From Muricauda sp. MAR_2010_75 (GTDB lineage Bacteria; Bacteroidota; Bacteroidia; Flavobacteriales; Flavobacteriaceae), in NCBI RefSeq assembly GCF_000745185.1, contig NZ_JQNJ01000001.1, positions 1,759,501 to 1,823,500 of the forward strand: 64,000 bases of DNA. Direction: 5' to 3'. The position numbers and the translations under genes are program-made. This document shows positions 9,542 to 18,258 of this stretch, one piece after another. Position 1 is the first letter of the stretch, and each line of letters opens with the position of its first letter. Below the pieces are notes generated by a model that searched no databases, had not been told where the DNA came from, and was given only the letters and a program-made list of their open reading frames with translations.

Positions 9542-12500
9542 CCCTTGTTCCTTTTAAAAATGGTCAACGTTTCATCATTATTGGCAATCAAAAAGCACCC
9601 TTCTCCACCAATGGTTATTTTTTTCATGTCCTTGACGTTACCCTGGGTAAAAAAGCTATTGTCCGTGTAGGGAACCAGATTTCCTTTGGAATCACCAAGA
9701 AGGATATAACCGGTGTTGGCATCGTAGCGAATGGTTTCCACTTCTGCCTCGTAAATGTTTCCAACACCTAAAACATCTAAATGGCCATCTTGGTTTATAT
9801 CGGTCACTTCAAAGGCCATGGTTGGCCCAAATTGAGCCGTTGTAGGGAGCTTTTGCACTTCAAATGAGCCATTGCCCTTGTTTTTTAAATAAACACTGCC
9901 AAACTCATGTGCTTGTTTGTGGTAGGCGGCATTCAACTCCTCCTCTCCGTAAATATCAATCAGGGTAGAATTGGCGAACTCTTTATACGTCTGGATTTTT
10001 TCGCTGACAAAAGGGTTTTGTTCCGTGGAACATTCCTTGCCCCGAACCGGAACCAGATTCCCTTTGTATTCCTTGCTCAATACCATATCGTATTTTCCAT
10101 CGGCATCAAAATTGGTAGAATAGATGTGGAGCGCCTTTTCTTTGGTAGGATGGAACTTGTTGTTATCGCCTAGATTCCCCACCAGATAATCCATCTTACC
10201 ATCCTTGTCCAAATCCACTTCTGTAATGGTGTTCCACCAGCCCTCAGTGTCATTTAATGTTGTAAGGGATGCTTTGGTAAATTTTCCGCTTTGGTTGTTA
10301 AAAAAGGTAATGGGAAACCACTCCCCAACAACCGCTAAATCTTGATCCCCGTCCCCGTCATAATCCGTAAACAGTAAATTGTTCACAATGCCTATCTCCG
10401 AAAGTTCTGGAGCCAGTTCTTCCGTTGCATCCATATAGCGGCCATTTTCATTTTTGAGCACATAGGTCTTGGATGAGAGCGGATATTTTCCGGGAATTAC
10501 CTGTCCACCTACTACTAAGTCCAAGTCGCCATCTCTATCAATATCATGGGCCACAACAGCTTTGGTAACCCCTAACATCTTGGGGAGCTTATTGGATGTT
10601 GAAAAGTTACCTTTTCCATCGTTTGTGTATATCCTGTCTTGAAGCAACCTATTGTTTTCTCCAACTTCGTAACCGCCGCTGCCCACATACAAGTCCAAAT
10701 CGCCATCGCCATCAGCATCAAAGAACAGCGCAGTGACATCTTCGTATTTGCGCTCCCTTAAAAACAAAGATTCATTGGCCTTTTTGAATTTTCCATCTGG
10801 AGTTTGAATATACGTTTCCCCAGCTTGGTCCAATGCACCTCCTACATAAAAGTCCTCCAGTCCATCCCCATTGACATCAGCAACTGCTATTGCGGGACCT
10901 TTTTGGGACTGTTTTTGTGGGAGCAAGGTCTGTAAATCAAAGTCATTAAAACTGTTCTCCTGGTGATGGTAGGTTATTTCTAAACTGCTTGGGTCAACTC
11001 CGGTAAAATTTCGAGAAACTTTTTCCGGTGTAACACCATCAAACTTGAAATCTTTTTTATCGAAAATAAGCGTCTGATTAGCCTTGACATTGTCCATTGC
11101 TAATACCGAATTATCCCCCCAAGTGACTTCAATGCGGTTAATCATTTCTTCATCACCCAGACCAAAATTCAGCTGATATCCCATGGAAGATTGGTATCCC
11201 CGGGATGGAAACAGTTCTTGATACTGTGTTTTTTCCTTGGAATAGACTTTGACCTTGGCACCAACTGCCTTTACATTGTTTTCAGCGCCAATGAGTTTAA
11301 TGTTGATGTAGTTATTGGTTGAATTGTTTTTGTATACAGTCGCCTCATCGGACATATTGTTCATGACCAAATCCAGGTCACCATCATTGTCCAAATCGGC
11401 ATAGGCAACCCCATTGGTGTTTATTTTTTTGTCCAATCCCCATCTTTCTATCATTTTTTCAAAGGTAAAATCCCCATTATTTCTGTAGATATAGTTGGCA
11501 ATTTTTTCAGAGGGCATAATGCTCATCATCTCTTGAACCGTCATGGCGCCCTTCTCTTTTTGTTGCCGAACGGATTCTTTTTTATAATCTTGGTTGCCCA
11601 GTTCCCGTTCTATTCCGTTGGAAACAAAAATGTCTTTATAACCATCGTTATCAAAATCGGCAATTAAGGGCGCCCAGCTCCAATCTGTTTTTGAGATGCC
11701 TGCCAATTGGCCTATATCACTAAAAGAACCATTGCCATTGTTCAATTGAAGCGTATTGGCCATATAGGAATGGGGATAACCTGCTTCCACCATGTTCCAA
11801 AAGCCTTGGGTGTTCATGGATGCCATATTTTCTTTACCACGCCTGTGATCTTCGGCAAGCATGTCCAACACCACTAAATCTGGTAAAAGATCGTTGTTGA
11901 TATCGGCATAATCAGACCCCATGCTGTTGTAGGGAATGTGCTTGAACCGGGTATTTATTTGGTCTGAAAAAGTTCCGTCTTGATTATTTATATACAAATA
12001 ATCTGGGTTGATAAAATCATTGGCCACGTAGATATCCAGCCACCCATCGTTGTTGAAATCACCAATGGAAGCACTCAACCCCCATTCTTTGTTCTGAATT
12101 TTTGCTTGAAGCGTCACATCAACAAACGTATTGCCATCATTTCTAAACAAATGGTCCGAGGTTTCCCTGAAGTATTCTCTTTCTTCTCTATTCTCAATCC
12201 TATTACTTTGATCAAAATCAGGGCGATGGTTCACCAAATACATATCCAAGTCTCCATCCTTGTCATAATCAAAAAAATACGATTGAATGGAAAAACCATT
12301 CTGGTCCAACCCCCATTTTTTGGCTTCATTTTTAAAAGTCCCATCTTTTTGGTTGATGAAAAGCTTGTTTCTTCGCAGTGCATCATTTCGTAACGATGCG
12401 GATTTGCATACGTAAATATCCAACCAACCATCATTATTGATGTCTACCATGGTTACGCCAGTGGACCATCCTTCGCTATCTTCCAGACCGGCATTTTTTG

Positions 12501-12828
12501 TTCCATCTACAAATGTAAAATCACCCTGATTTAGGTAAAGCTTATTGGAGTTTTGGTTTGATGTAAAATAGATATCCTCTAGGCCATCATTGTTGATGTC
12601 GCCTATGGCCAATCCCCCTCCATTGAAGGCATATACATATTCGATGTAATTAAAATCGATGTCTTGCTTAACCGTATTTTTAAAATTAATCCCTGTTTGT
12701 GTGCTTGGAACCAATGAAAATAGGGTGGTGGCGTTTGAAGTTTTTTTCTTTTTGACACCGGAGTCATTGCAGCTAGTCACTACTGCACAAAGGAATATAT
12801 AAAACCAATTTTTAGATATCCATGCCAT
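9538..12828 (-). CDS. VCBS/FG-GAP repeat and ASPIC-UnbV protein, about 1,100 residues (paralogue 1)
   Basis: 1,096 residues with a signal peptide and lipobox-like VVTSC near residue 20. The first half has many calcium-binding repeats (GDINNDGLEDIYF, DINNDGWLDIYV, DYDKDGDLDMYL), then an ASPIC/UnbV-like block (NYINIKLIG, VGAKVKVYS, SRGYQSSMGYQLNFGLG), then a second propeller. This is a surface beta-propeller protein of unknown role. It is closely similar along its length to the protein at 14749-18042, so the two are tandem duplicates separated by the glycan-binding lipoprotein gene. It lies behind terminator 12858-12881 and may depend on read-through or its own promoter. Confidence 0.8.
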   Translation of the reverse strand: MAWISKNWFYIFLCAVVTSCNDSGVKKKKTSNATTLFSLVPSTQTGINFKNTVKQDIDFNYIEYVYAFNGGGLAIGDINNDGLEDIYFTSNQNSNKLYLNQGDFTFVDGTKNAGLEDSEGWSTGVTMVDINNDGWLDIYVCKSASLRNDALRRNKLFINQKDGTFKNEAKKWGLDQNGFSIQSYFFDYDKDGDLDMYLVNHRPDFDQSNRIENREEREYFRETSDHLFRNDGNTFVDVTLQAKIQNKEWGLSASIGDFNNDGWLDIYVANDFINPDYLYINNQDGTFSDQINTRFKHIPYNSMGSDYADINNDLLPDLVVLDMLAEDHRRGKENMASMNTQGFWNMVEAGYPHSYMANTLQLNNGNGSFSDIGQLAGISKTDWSWAPLIADFDNDGYKDIFVSNGIERELGNQDYKKESVRQQKEKGAMTVQEMMSIMPSEKIANYIYRNNGDFTFEKMIERWGLDKKINTNGVAYADLDNDGDLDLVMNNMSDEATVYKNNSTNNYINIKLIGAENNVKAVGAKVKVYSKEKTQYQELFPSRGYQSSMGYQLNFGLGDEEMINRIEVTWGDNSVLAMDNVKANQTLIFDKKDFKFDGVTPEKVSRNFTGVDPSSLEITYHHQENSFNDFDLQTLLPQKQSQKGPAIAVADVNGDGLEDFYVGGALDQAGETYIQTPDGKFKKANESLFLRERKYEDVTALFFDADGDGDLDLYVGSGGYEVGENNRLLQDRIYTNDGKGNFSTSNKLPKMLGVTKAVVAHDIDRDGDLDLVVGGQVIPGKYPLSSKTYVLKNENGRYMDATEELAPELSEIGIVNNLLFTDYDGDGDQDLAVVGEWFPITFFNNQSGKFTKASLTTLNDTEGWWNTITEVDLDKDGKMDYLVGNLGDNNKFHPTKEKALHIYSTNFDADGKYDMVLSKEYKGNLVPVRGKECSTEQNPFVSEKIQTYKEFANSTLIDIYGEEELNAAYHKQAHEFGSVYLKNKGNGSFEVQKLPTTAQFGPTMAFEVTDINQDGHLDVLGVGNIYEAEVETIRYDANTGYILLGDSKGNLVPYTDNSFFTQGNVKDMKKITIGGEGCFLIANNDETLTIFKRNKG

Positions 12829-12857
12829 TTGGAGATACTTTTATTAAATATAAAAGA

Positions 12858-12881
12858 AAAGGCTGTCATTTGACAGCCTTT
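12858..12881 (-). terminator. Rho-independent terminator after the glycan-binding lipoprotein gene
   Basis: Inverted repeat AAAGGCTGTCA / TGACAGCCTTT with a 2-nt loop. On the minus strand it is followed by a T-rich run (TTTTCTTTTAT), as expected for termination of the gene at 12955-14466. Confidence 0.75.
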
Positions 12882-12954
12882 ACAATTGTTACGTATACTA
12901 TGTAATACGGATAAGATTCACTTTCTTTAAATTCAATACTACGTGCGTTTAATG

Positions 12955-14466
12955 CTATTCATCTTCAGGCGGAGCCAAAAGACTTACATCATCAACAAAA
13001 TAAACGGCATCTAGAGTAGCTCCGAGGTCCAACACAATACCGGTTTGTGTGCTATTCGCGGTGAATATCCATTCCACTTTTTGCCATTCTGTTGTTACGG
13101 TTACATCTCCTTGGTATTGGGCATCCCCGTTACCTGTTGTTGACATTCTTATAACACCACCATTTCCTGGGCCTACTGCAGCTTTAATCCATAGGCTTGC
13201 CGTATATTCCACACCATCTACGGTAGCAACAGCGTCACTTGCCAACTGGGTTCGCCAGGCATCCCCGCCAAATCCTACGGCCCTAAGTGCTCTTTCACCA
13301 CTCCGGACTTCATCGGCCTCTGTTGTAGCGGTCAGTAAATCGGCACCATTGAATTTACTCCAGTTGGTGAAGTCATCTCCATCTCCTTCTTCAAACCCTC
13401 CGTTGAGCAAAATTTCCGTAGGCTGTGGTCCTGAAAGACCTGTGGCGACCAAGGTTACGTTGTCCACAAAATATACAGCATCGGCTATAACACCAAGGTC
13501 TAATACTGCCCTAGCTGGGTTGGTATTGGCGGTAAATACCCACTCAATCTGCTGCCACTCCGTGGTGATATCATAATTACCGCTATAGAGCGCATCCGGA
13601 TTGGTTGAGAATCTAATATTTCCACCATCTCCAGGCGTTCCTGGTTGTGCTTTTATCCACATGGATAAGGTATATTCCACATCAACTTGCGTTGGAGCGG
13701 CATCACTTGCCAACTGAGTTCTCCAAGCGTCTCCACCAGCCCCCACGGCACGTAGGGATCTACCATAATAGGCTTCACCAGAGGTGGTAGTAGCTGTCAT
13801 ACCATCACCACCATTAAATTTGGACCAATTGGTAAAATCATCACCATCACCTAGTTCAAAACCGCCATTTAAAAGTAAATTTTCACCAACATAAAATTTT
13901 CCAGGTGCTGTAGCTTCTCCTCCAGAGGTAACAACTGTGATGGGAGCATCTAAATTTTCCTCAAGACCTGCTGGAACAGTAATTGTCAATTCCGTAGCAG
14001 TTGACGAAACCACACTTGCTTCAATCTCCCCAATGGTCACCGACTGAAGATTATCCAAAGAGGTTCCTGCAATTGTTACTTCTCCTCCTTCCGGTGCGGC
14101 ATTGGTTGATAGTGCTGTAATAATTGGAAATGGTCTTGGAACTACTTCAATGTTGCGTTCTACTATGTACCCATCAGGCATTACCAACGTAACTTTTCCG
14201 CTACCAATAGCTGCATTTGAAGGCAACGTAAAAGTTAATATTTCTCCATCTAATTGAAAGGGAATTTGGTTGTTTTCTAAAAATACAAATAGAACTGCAC
14301 CAAAATTGCTCCCTTCCATGGTAACTTGATCACCGGGATAAAAATTTTCTGACGCAACGCTAGTCACAGTTACCACTGGAGTGGAATCGTCTTCTTCGCA
14401 ACTTAAGGCAAAAACGATTGCAACGACGGCTAGAAAATTACCTACGTATTTTAAGGCTTTTGACAT
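12955..14466 (-). CDS. Surface glycan-binding lipoprotein: two IPT/TIG domains and two tandem carbohydrate-binding modules
   Basis: 503 residues. Lipobox FALSC (Cys23) is followed by acidic EEDD, a lipoprotein surface-export-like signal. Residues about 32-110 and 112-192 are two IPT/TIG immunoglobulin-like folds. Residues about 198-343 and 352-497 are two near-copies of a CBM4/9/22-like jelly-roll module; both begin LLNGGFE and contain GDGDDFTNWSKFNG and GGDAWRTQLASDA. The gene sits between SusCD and the FG-GAP genes, in the slot where Sus loci usually encode the SusE/F-like surface glycan-binding protein; xylan is the likely ligand (inference). Operator B and its own -7 element lie upstream, so it is probably controlled together with SusC. 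Confidence 0.85.
   Translation of the reverse strand: MSKALKYVGNFLAVVAIVFALSCEEDDSTPVVTVTSVASENFYPGDQVTMEGSNFGAVLFVFLENNQIPFQLDGEILTFTLPSNAAIGSGKVTLVMPDGYIVERNIEVVPRPFPIITALSTNAAPEGGEVTIAGTSLDNLQSVTIGEIEASVVSSTATELTITVPAGLEENLDAPITVVTSGGEATAPGKFYVGENLLLNGGFELGDGDDFTNWSKFNGGDGMTATTTSGEAYYGRSLRAVGAGGDAWRTQLASDAAPTQVDVEYTLSMWIKAQPGTPGDGGNIRFSTNPDALYSGNYDITTEWQQIEWVFTANTNPARAVLDLGVIADAVYFVDNVTLVATGLSGPQPTEILLNGGFEEGDGDDFTNWSKFNGADLLTATTEADEVRSGERALRAVGFGGDAWRTQLASDAVATVDGVEYTASLWIKAAVGPGNGGVIRMSTTGNGDAQYQGDVTVTTEWQKVEWIFTANSTQTGIVLDLGATLDAVYFVDDVSLLAPPEDE
12976..13875 (-). repeat. Tandem intragenic duplication encoding the two carbohydrate-binding modules
   Basis: Bases 13438-13875 and 12976-13413 encode two copies of about 146 residues with long stretches of identical protein and similar DNA, linked by about 8 residues. 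The degree of identity points to a fairly recent duplication. Confidence 0.75.
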
Positions 14467-14661
14467 GATTTTCGTTTTTTTAGTTAGTTTATGTTATGTT
14501 CAATTATGTGGGTTATACAAGAGTTACTGAAATCAGTAATCCAAACGATTACTGCTATGGAAGCATCTGAAGATATATTTGGTCATGTTGTGAAGTTTTA
14601 AATTAGCATGGTTAATTAATCTGATTATAACAAAAAAGTATGAGCAAAAATCTCAATATGG

Positions 14662-14701
14662 TAAATATACATAATAAACATTATGATGCAATCGATTGCG
14701 T
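14662..14701 (-). promoter_or_regulatory. Operator B and promoter of the glycan-binding lipoprotein gene
   Basis: ATGCAATCGATTGCGT (14686-14701) contains the perfect palindrome GCAATCGATTGC. On the minus strand TATATTTA (14669-14662) begins 24 nt from its centre, the same distance as in operator C. The flanking bases ATTATGTATATTTA are also shared with C. The leader to the start codon at 14466 is about 190 nt. Confidence 0.7.
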
Positions 14702-14748
14702 AGTTTTTTTTCTTAAATATTCTCTTTTTTTCGGTGAATTGGCTTTTT

Positions 14749-17700
14749 TCAAGAATTGATTCGAAAAATAGTCAGTTGTCGGTTATTGTTCGCAATGATG
14801 ACATACGACTCATTTTTAACATTAACTAGCTCCATGCTTTTGGCATTCAGGTCATTATAAAAACTTACGTCTTTGTATGGCTTAAAGCCGCCTTTGGAAT
14901 CCCCTAAAAGGACATAACCAATGTTTGCATCGTAGCGTACGGTTTCTACTTCAGTTTCATGTATGGCACCAGCTCCAATAACATCCATGTTTCCATCTCC
15001 GTTTACATCAACAAATACAAAAGATATGGTAGGTCCCAATTGGGCATATTTGGGCAAGTGCCGTATTGTAAAGTTTCCATTCCCGTTATTTTCAAGATAA
15101 ACCGATTCAAACTCATTCACTTGTTTATGGTATGAATCTTCCAGCACTTCCCTTCCATAAATATCTTGTAAAGTGGAATTGGCAAATTCCTTGTAGGATT
15201 TTATCTTTTCACTTACAAACGGGTTTTGTTGGGTGGAGCATTCCTTACCCCTGACCGGCACTAATTGACCTTGGTAATTTTTACTGAGGAACATATCATA
15301 ATTGCTATCATCGCCCAGATTGGTGCCATAAACATGAAGTGGTTTTTCGGGGGATGGATGAAACTTATTATTACCACCTAAATTCCCTACAAAGTAATCG
15401 AGGTCGCCATCTTGGTCAAAGTCAATTTCGGCAATGGTGTTCCACCAACCACTGGTATCCTCAAAATCTTTTAGTTCCGTTCTCGTAAAAAGGCCATTGG
15501 TGTTGCTGAAAATGGTTATGGGCATCCACTCACCGGCAATAACCAAATCCTTGTCACCATCTTGATCGTAATCAGAGAACAGAAAATCATTAATAATCCC
15601 TAGATTTTTGAACTCAGGGGCAACCGTTTGCGTTACATCGATAAACTGAGAACCTGTGTTTTCCAAAATATAGGAAGCAGAAGGCAATGGATATTTACCA
15701 GGGACAACATTACCTCCCACAAACAAATCCCAATCCCCATCGGCGTCATAATCAAACGAGGCAATGGCTTTGGTATTTGAAATCAGTCGTGGCAGGTTGT
15801 TTGAACGTGTAAAGTTTCCATTTCCATCATTCAGGTACAATCTATCTTGGAGGAGGGGGTCGAGCTCATCCAATTCATACCCCCCACTAGCTATATACAA
15901 ATCGAGATCTTGATCGTTATCGGCATCAAAAAAGTGTGCGCCGATATCTTCATAACTTTTGTCGTTTTCAAAAACTGATTGGTCCAATCTATCAAATGTG
16001 CCATTTGTATTTTGAAGATAAACTTGAGCGGGTTGATTGAACGCCCCGCCTAAAAATAAGTCATCCAAGCCATCATTATTGATATCGGCTTTTGCAAATG
16101 CGGGTCCTTTTTCGGATTGTTTTTGGGGCAACAGAACTTGTTTCGAAAAATCATTAAACTCATTTTCCTGGTGCCTGTACCCAATACCTAATTCCTCAGG
16201 ATTTACCCTGCTAAAATTATTTGAAAATGTATACTGGTATTCAGGGGTTTTGGGTTTTGAATCTTTTTGGTTGAAGATTAGTGTCTGGTTTGCTGCAACA
16301 TTTTCATCCACCGTCATACGCCCATTATCCCAAATTATCTCTATCCTTTTGATATTGGTTTCATTCCCAAGTCCAAAATTTAAAGTAGGAGAAACAGAGG
16401 ATTGATATCCCCTGGACAGGAACAACTCTTGGTATTGGGAGGTCTTATCGGTATACACCTTCACCTTGGCTCCTATGGCATTGATATTACGCTCATTTCC
16501 AACTAATTTAATTGATAAAAAGTTATTGCTTGCATTGTTTTGGTAAATGCTGGCCTCATCATCCAGATTGTTCATGACCAAATCCAAATCGCCGTCATTA
16601 TCCAAATCCCCATAAGCGGCACCATTGGAATTTACGGTTTGATTAAAACCCCAAATCGAGGTTGCTTTGGAGAATGCCAAATCCCCATCATTTTTAAAGG
16701 CATAGTTCTGAAGCTTTTCGGAGGGCATTCTGTCCAAAATTTGCTGAATGGACATATTTTTGATGGAATCTTGCTGGTTGTCCAAGAAATTACCAAAGTC
16801 TTGGTTAGCAATTTCGCGTTTAATACCGTTGGTAATGAAGATGTCCTTGAGGCCATCGCAATCAAAGTCAGCTAAAAGAGGCCCCCAGCTCCAATCGGTT
16901 TTGGATACACCCGCCAATTGCCCAATATCACTAAAATATCCGTTTCCATTATTCAAATTGAGCATATTGGACATATACGGAAAATGGTAACCAGACCTAA
17001 CAATATACCAAAACCCGTCAGTGTTCATACTGGGCATGTTCTGTTTGCCTCTGCTGTGGTCCTCGGCAGACATGTCCAAGACCATCAAGTCCGGTAAAAG
17101 ATCATTGTTGATATCAGCAATATCAGAACCCATACTACTGTATGAAATGTGTTTTAGCCGTTGATCTATTTGATTGGAAAATGTACCATTTTTATTATTG
17201 ATGTAAAGTTTATCCGGAGTGATGAAATCGTTGGCCACGAAGACATCCAGCCAGCCGTCATTGTTGTAGTCACCAATGGCTGCACTAAGGCTGAATTCTT
17301 TGTTCATGATTCCACTATTGATGGTAACATCGGTAAACCTATTGCCGTCATTTCTATAGAGGTGGTCAGAGGTCTGGGGATAAAAATTCTGATCGTTTAA
17401 AATGACCTCTAGATTGATGGAGTTCAAAAAATCGACCCTGTGATTGATGAGATACATGTCCAAATCACCATCTTTATCGTAATCAAAAAAATAGGATTGG
17501 GTTGAAAACCCATCATCATCCAGTCCCCATTTTTCGGCCTCTTCTTTAAAAGTTCCATCCTTTTGATTGACAAAAAGCTTGTTCCTGCGGAGTAGATTGT
17601 TGTTCAGCGAAGCAGATTTGCATACGTAAATATCCATCCATCCGTCATTGTTGATATCGATCATGGTTGTTCCTGTGGTCCATCCTTCCGCATCCGACAC

Positions 17701-18042
17701 GTTGGCTGCAACGGTAACATCCTCAAAGGTAAATCCGCCTTTGTTCAGGTATAATTTATTGGACTGTTGGTTGGACGTAAAATAGATGTCCTCAAGGCCA
17801 TCATTATTGACATCGCCAACGGCCACACCACCTCCATTGTAGGAATAGTAATAGTTTAAAACGTTAAAATCTGCCGTTTCTGTTATTGAATTCTTGAAAT
17901 GAACATTGGTCTGCTCATTGTTAAGTAATGTAAAAAGTGTATCACCACCAGCTTTTTTATTTCTGATTTTATTTTCGTGATTGCAGGAGAATAAAAAAAC
18001 AAAAAACAAAACTAACGATATAAGTCCAAATCTATTTTTCAT
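14749..18042 (-). CDS. VCBS/FG-GAP repeat and ASPIC-UnbV protein, about 1,100 residues (paralogue 2)
   Basis: 1,097 residues with N-terminal lipoprotein signal FLFSCNH (Cys20). The layout is the same as paralogue 1: calcium-binding propeller repeats (GDVNNDGLEDIYF, DINNDGWMDIYV, DYDKDGDLDMYL), central ASPIC/UnbV-like segment (NFLSIKLVG, IGAKVKVYT, SRGYQSS), second propeller, and near-identical C-terminal motifs such as RGKECSTQQNPFVSEK. It follows SusD on the same strand beyond terminator 18178-18207 and precedes operator B. No enzymatic motif is evident; a role as a surface scaffold or binding protein is only a guess. Confidence 0.8.
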   Translation of the reverse strand: MKNRFGLISLVLFFVFLFSCNHENKIRNKKAGGDTLFTLLNNEQTNVHFKNSITETADFNVLNYYYSYNGGGVAVGDVNNDGLEDIYFTSNQQSNKLYLNKGGFTFEDVTVAANVSDAEGWTTGTTMIDINNDGWMDIYVCKSASLNNNLLRRNKLFVNQKDGTFKEEAEKWGLDDDGFSTQSYFFDYDKDGDLDMYLINHRVDFLNSINLEVILNDQNFYPQTSDHLYRNDGNRFTDVTINSGIMNKEFSLSAAIGDYNNDGWLDVFVANDFITPDKLYINNKNGTFSNQIDQRLKHISYSSMGSDIADINNDLLPDLMVLDMSAEDHSRGKQNMPSMNTDGFWYIVRSGYHFPYMSNMLNLNNGNGYFSDIGQLAGVSKTDWSWGPLLADFDCDGLKDIFITNGIKREIANQDFGNFLDNQQDSIKNMSIQQILDRMPSEKLQNYAFKNDGDLAFSKATSIWGFNQTVNSNGAAYGDLDNDGDLDLVMNNLDDEASIYQNNASNNFLSIKLVGNERNINAIGAKVKVYTDKTSQYQELFLSRGYQSSVSPTLNFGLGNETNIKRIEIIWDNGRMTVDENVAANQTLIFNQKDSKPKTPEYQYTFSNNFSRVNPEELGIGYRHQENEFNDFSKQVLLPQKQSEKGPAFAKADINNDGLDDLFLGGAFNQPAQVYLQNTNGTFDRLDQSVFENDKSYEDIGAHFFDADNDQDLDLYIASGGYELDELDPLLQDRLYLNDGNGNFTRSNNLPRLISNTKAIASFDYDADGDWDLFVGGNVVPGKYPLPSASYILENTGSQFIDVTQTVAPEFKNLGIINDFLFSDYDQDGDKDLVIAGEWMPITIFSNTNGLFTRTELKDFEDTSGWWNTIAEIDFDQDGDLDYFVGNLGGNNKFHPSPEKPLHVYGTNLGDDSNYDMFLSKNYQGQLVPVRGKECSTQQNPFVSEKIKSYKEFANSTLQDIYGREVLEDSYHKQVNEFESVYLENNGNGNFTIRHLPKYAQLGPTISFVFVDVNGDGNMDVIGAGAIHETEVETVRYDANIGYVLLGDSKGGFKPYKDVSFYNDLNAKSMELVNVKNESYVIIANNNRQLTIFRINS

Positions 18043-18177
18043 TTAAATGCTAGTTCGAATACTATTTAATATAGTGATTTTGAGTAAAAAAAGATTATGT
18101 TTTGTTCCCAAAAGAGGTATTTAACCGGGACTATTATACTTTATCTATGTTATTGGTTATCAGTGCCCAATATAATA

Positions 18178-18207
18178 AAAGAGGCTATCTTTCTGGATAG
18201 CCTCTTT
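18178..18207 (-). terminator. Rho-independent terminator after the xylan-locus susCD pair
   Basis: Inverted repeat AAAGAGGCTATC / GATAGCCTCTTT with a 6-nt loop, followed on the minus strand by TTTTATTATATT. It sits 52 bases beyond the SusD stop codon and should end or attenuate the susCD transcript before the FG-GAP gene. Confidence 0.75.
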
Positions 18208-18258
18208 CTTACGCAACTTAACTAACTCAAACTAATTATATGAAGGTTACTTATTTTC

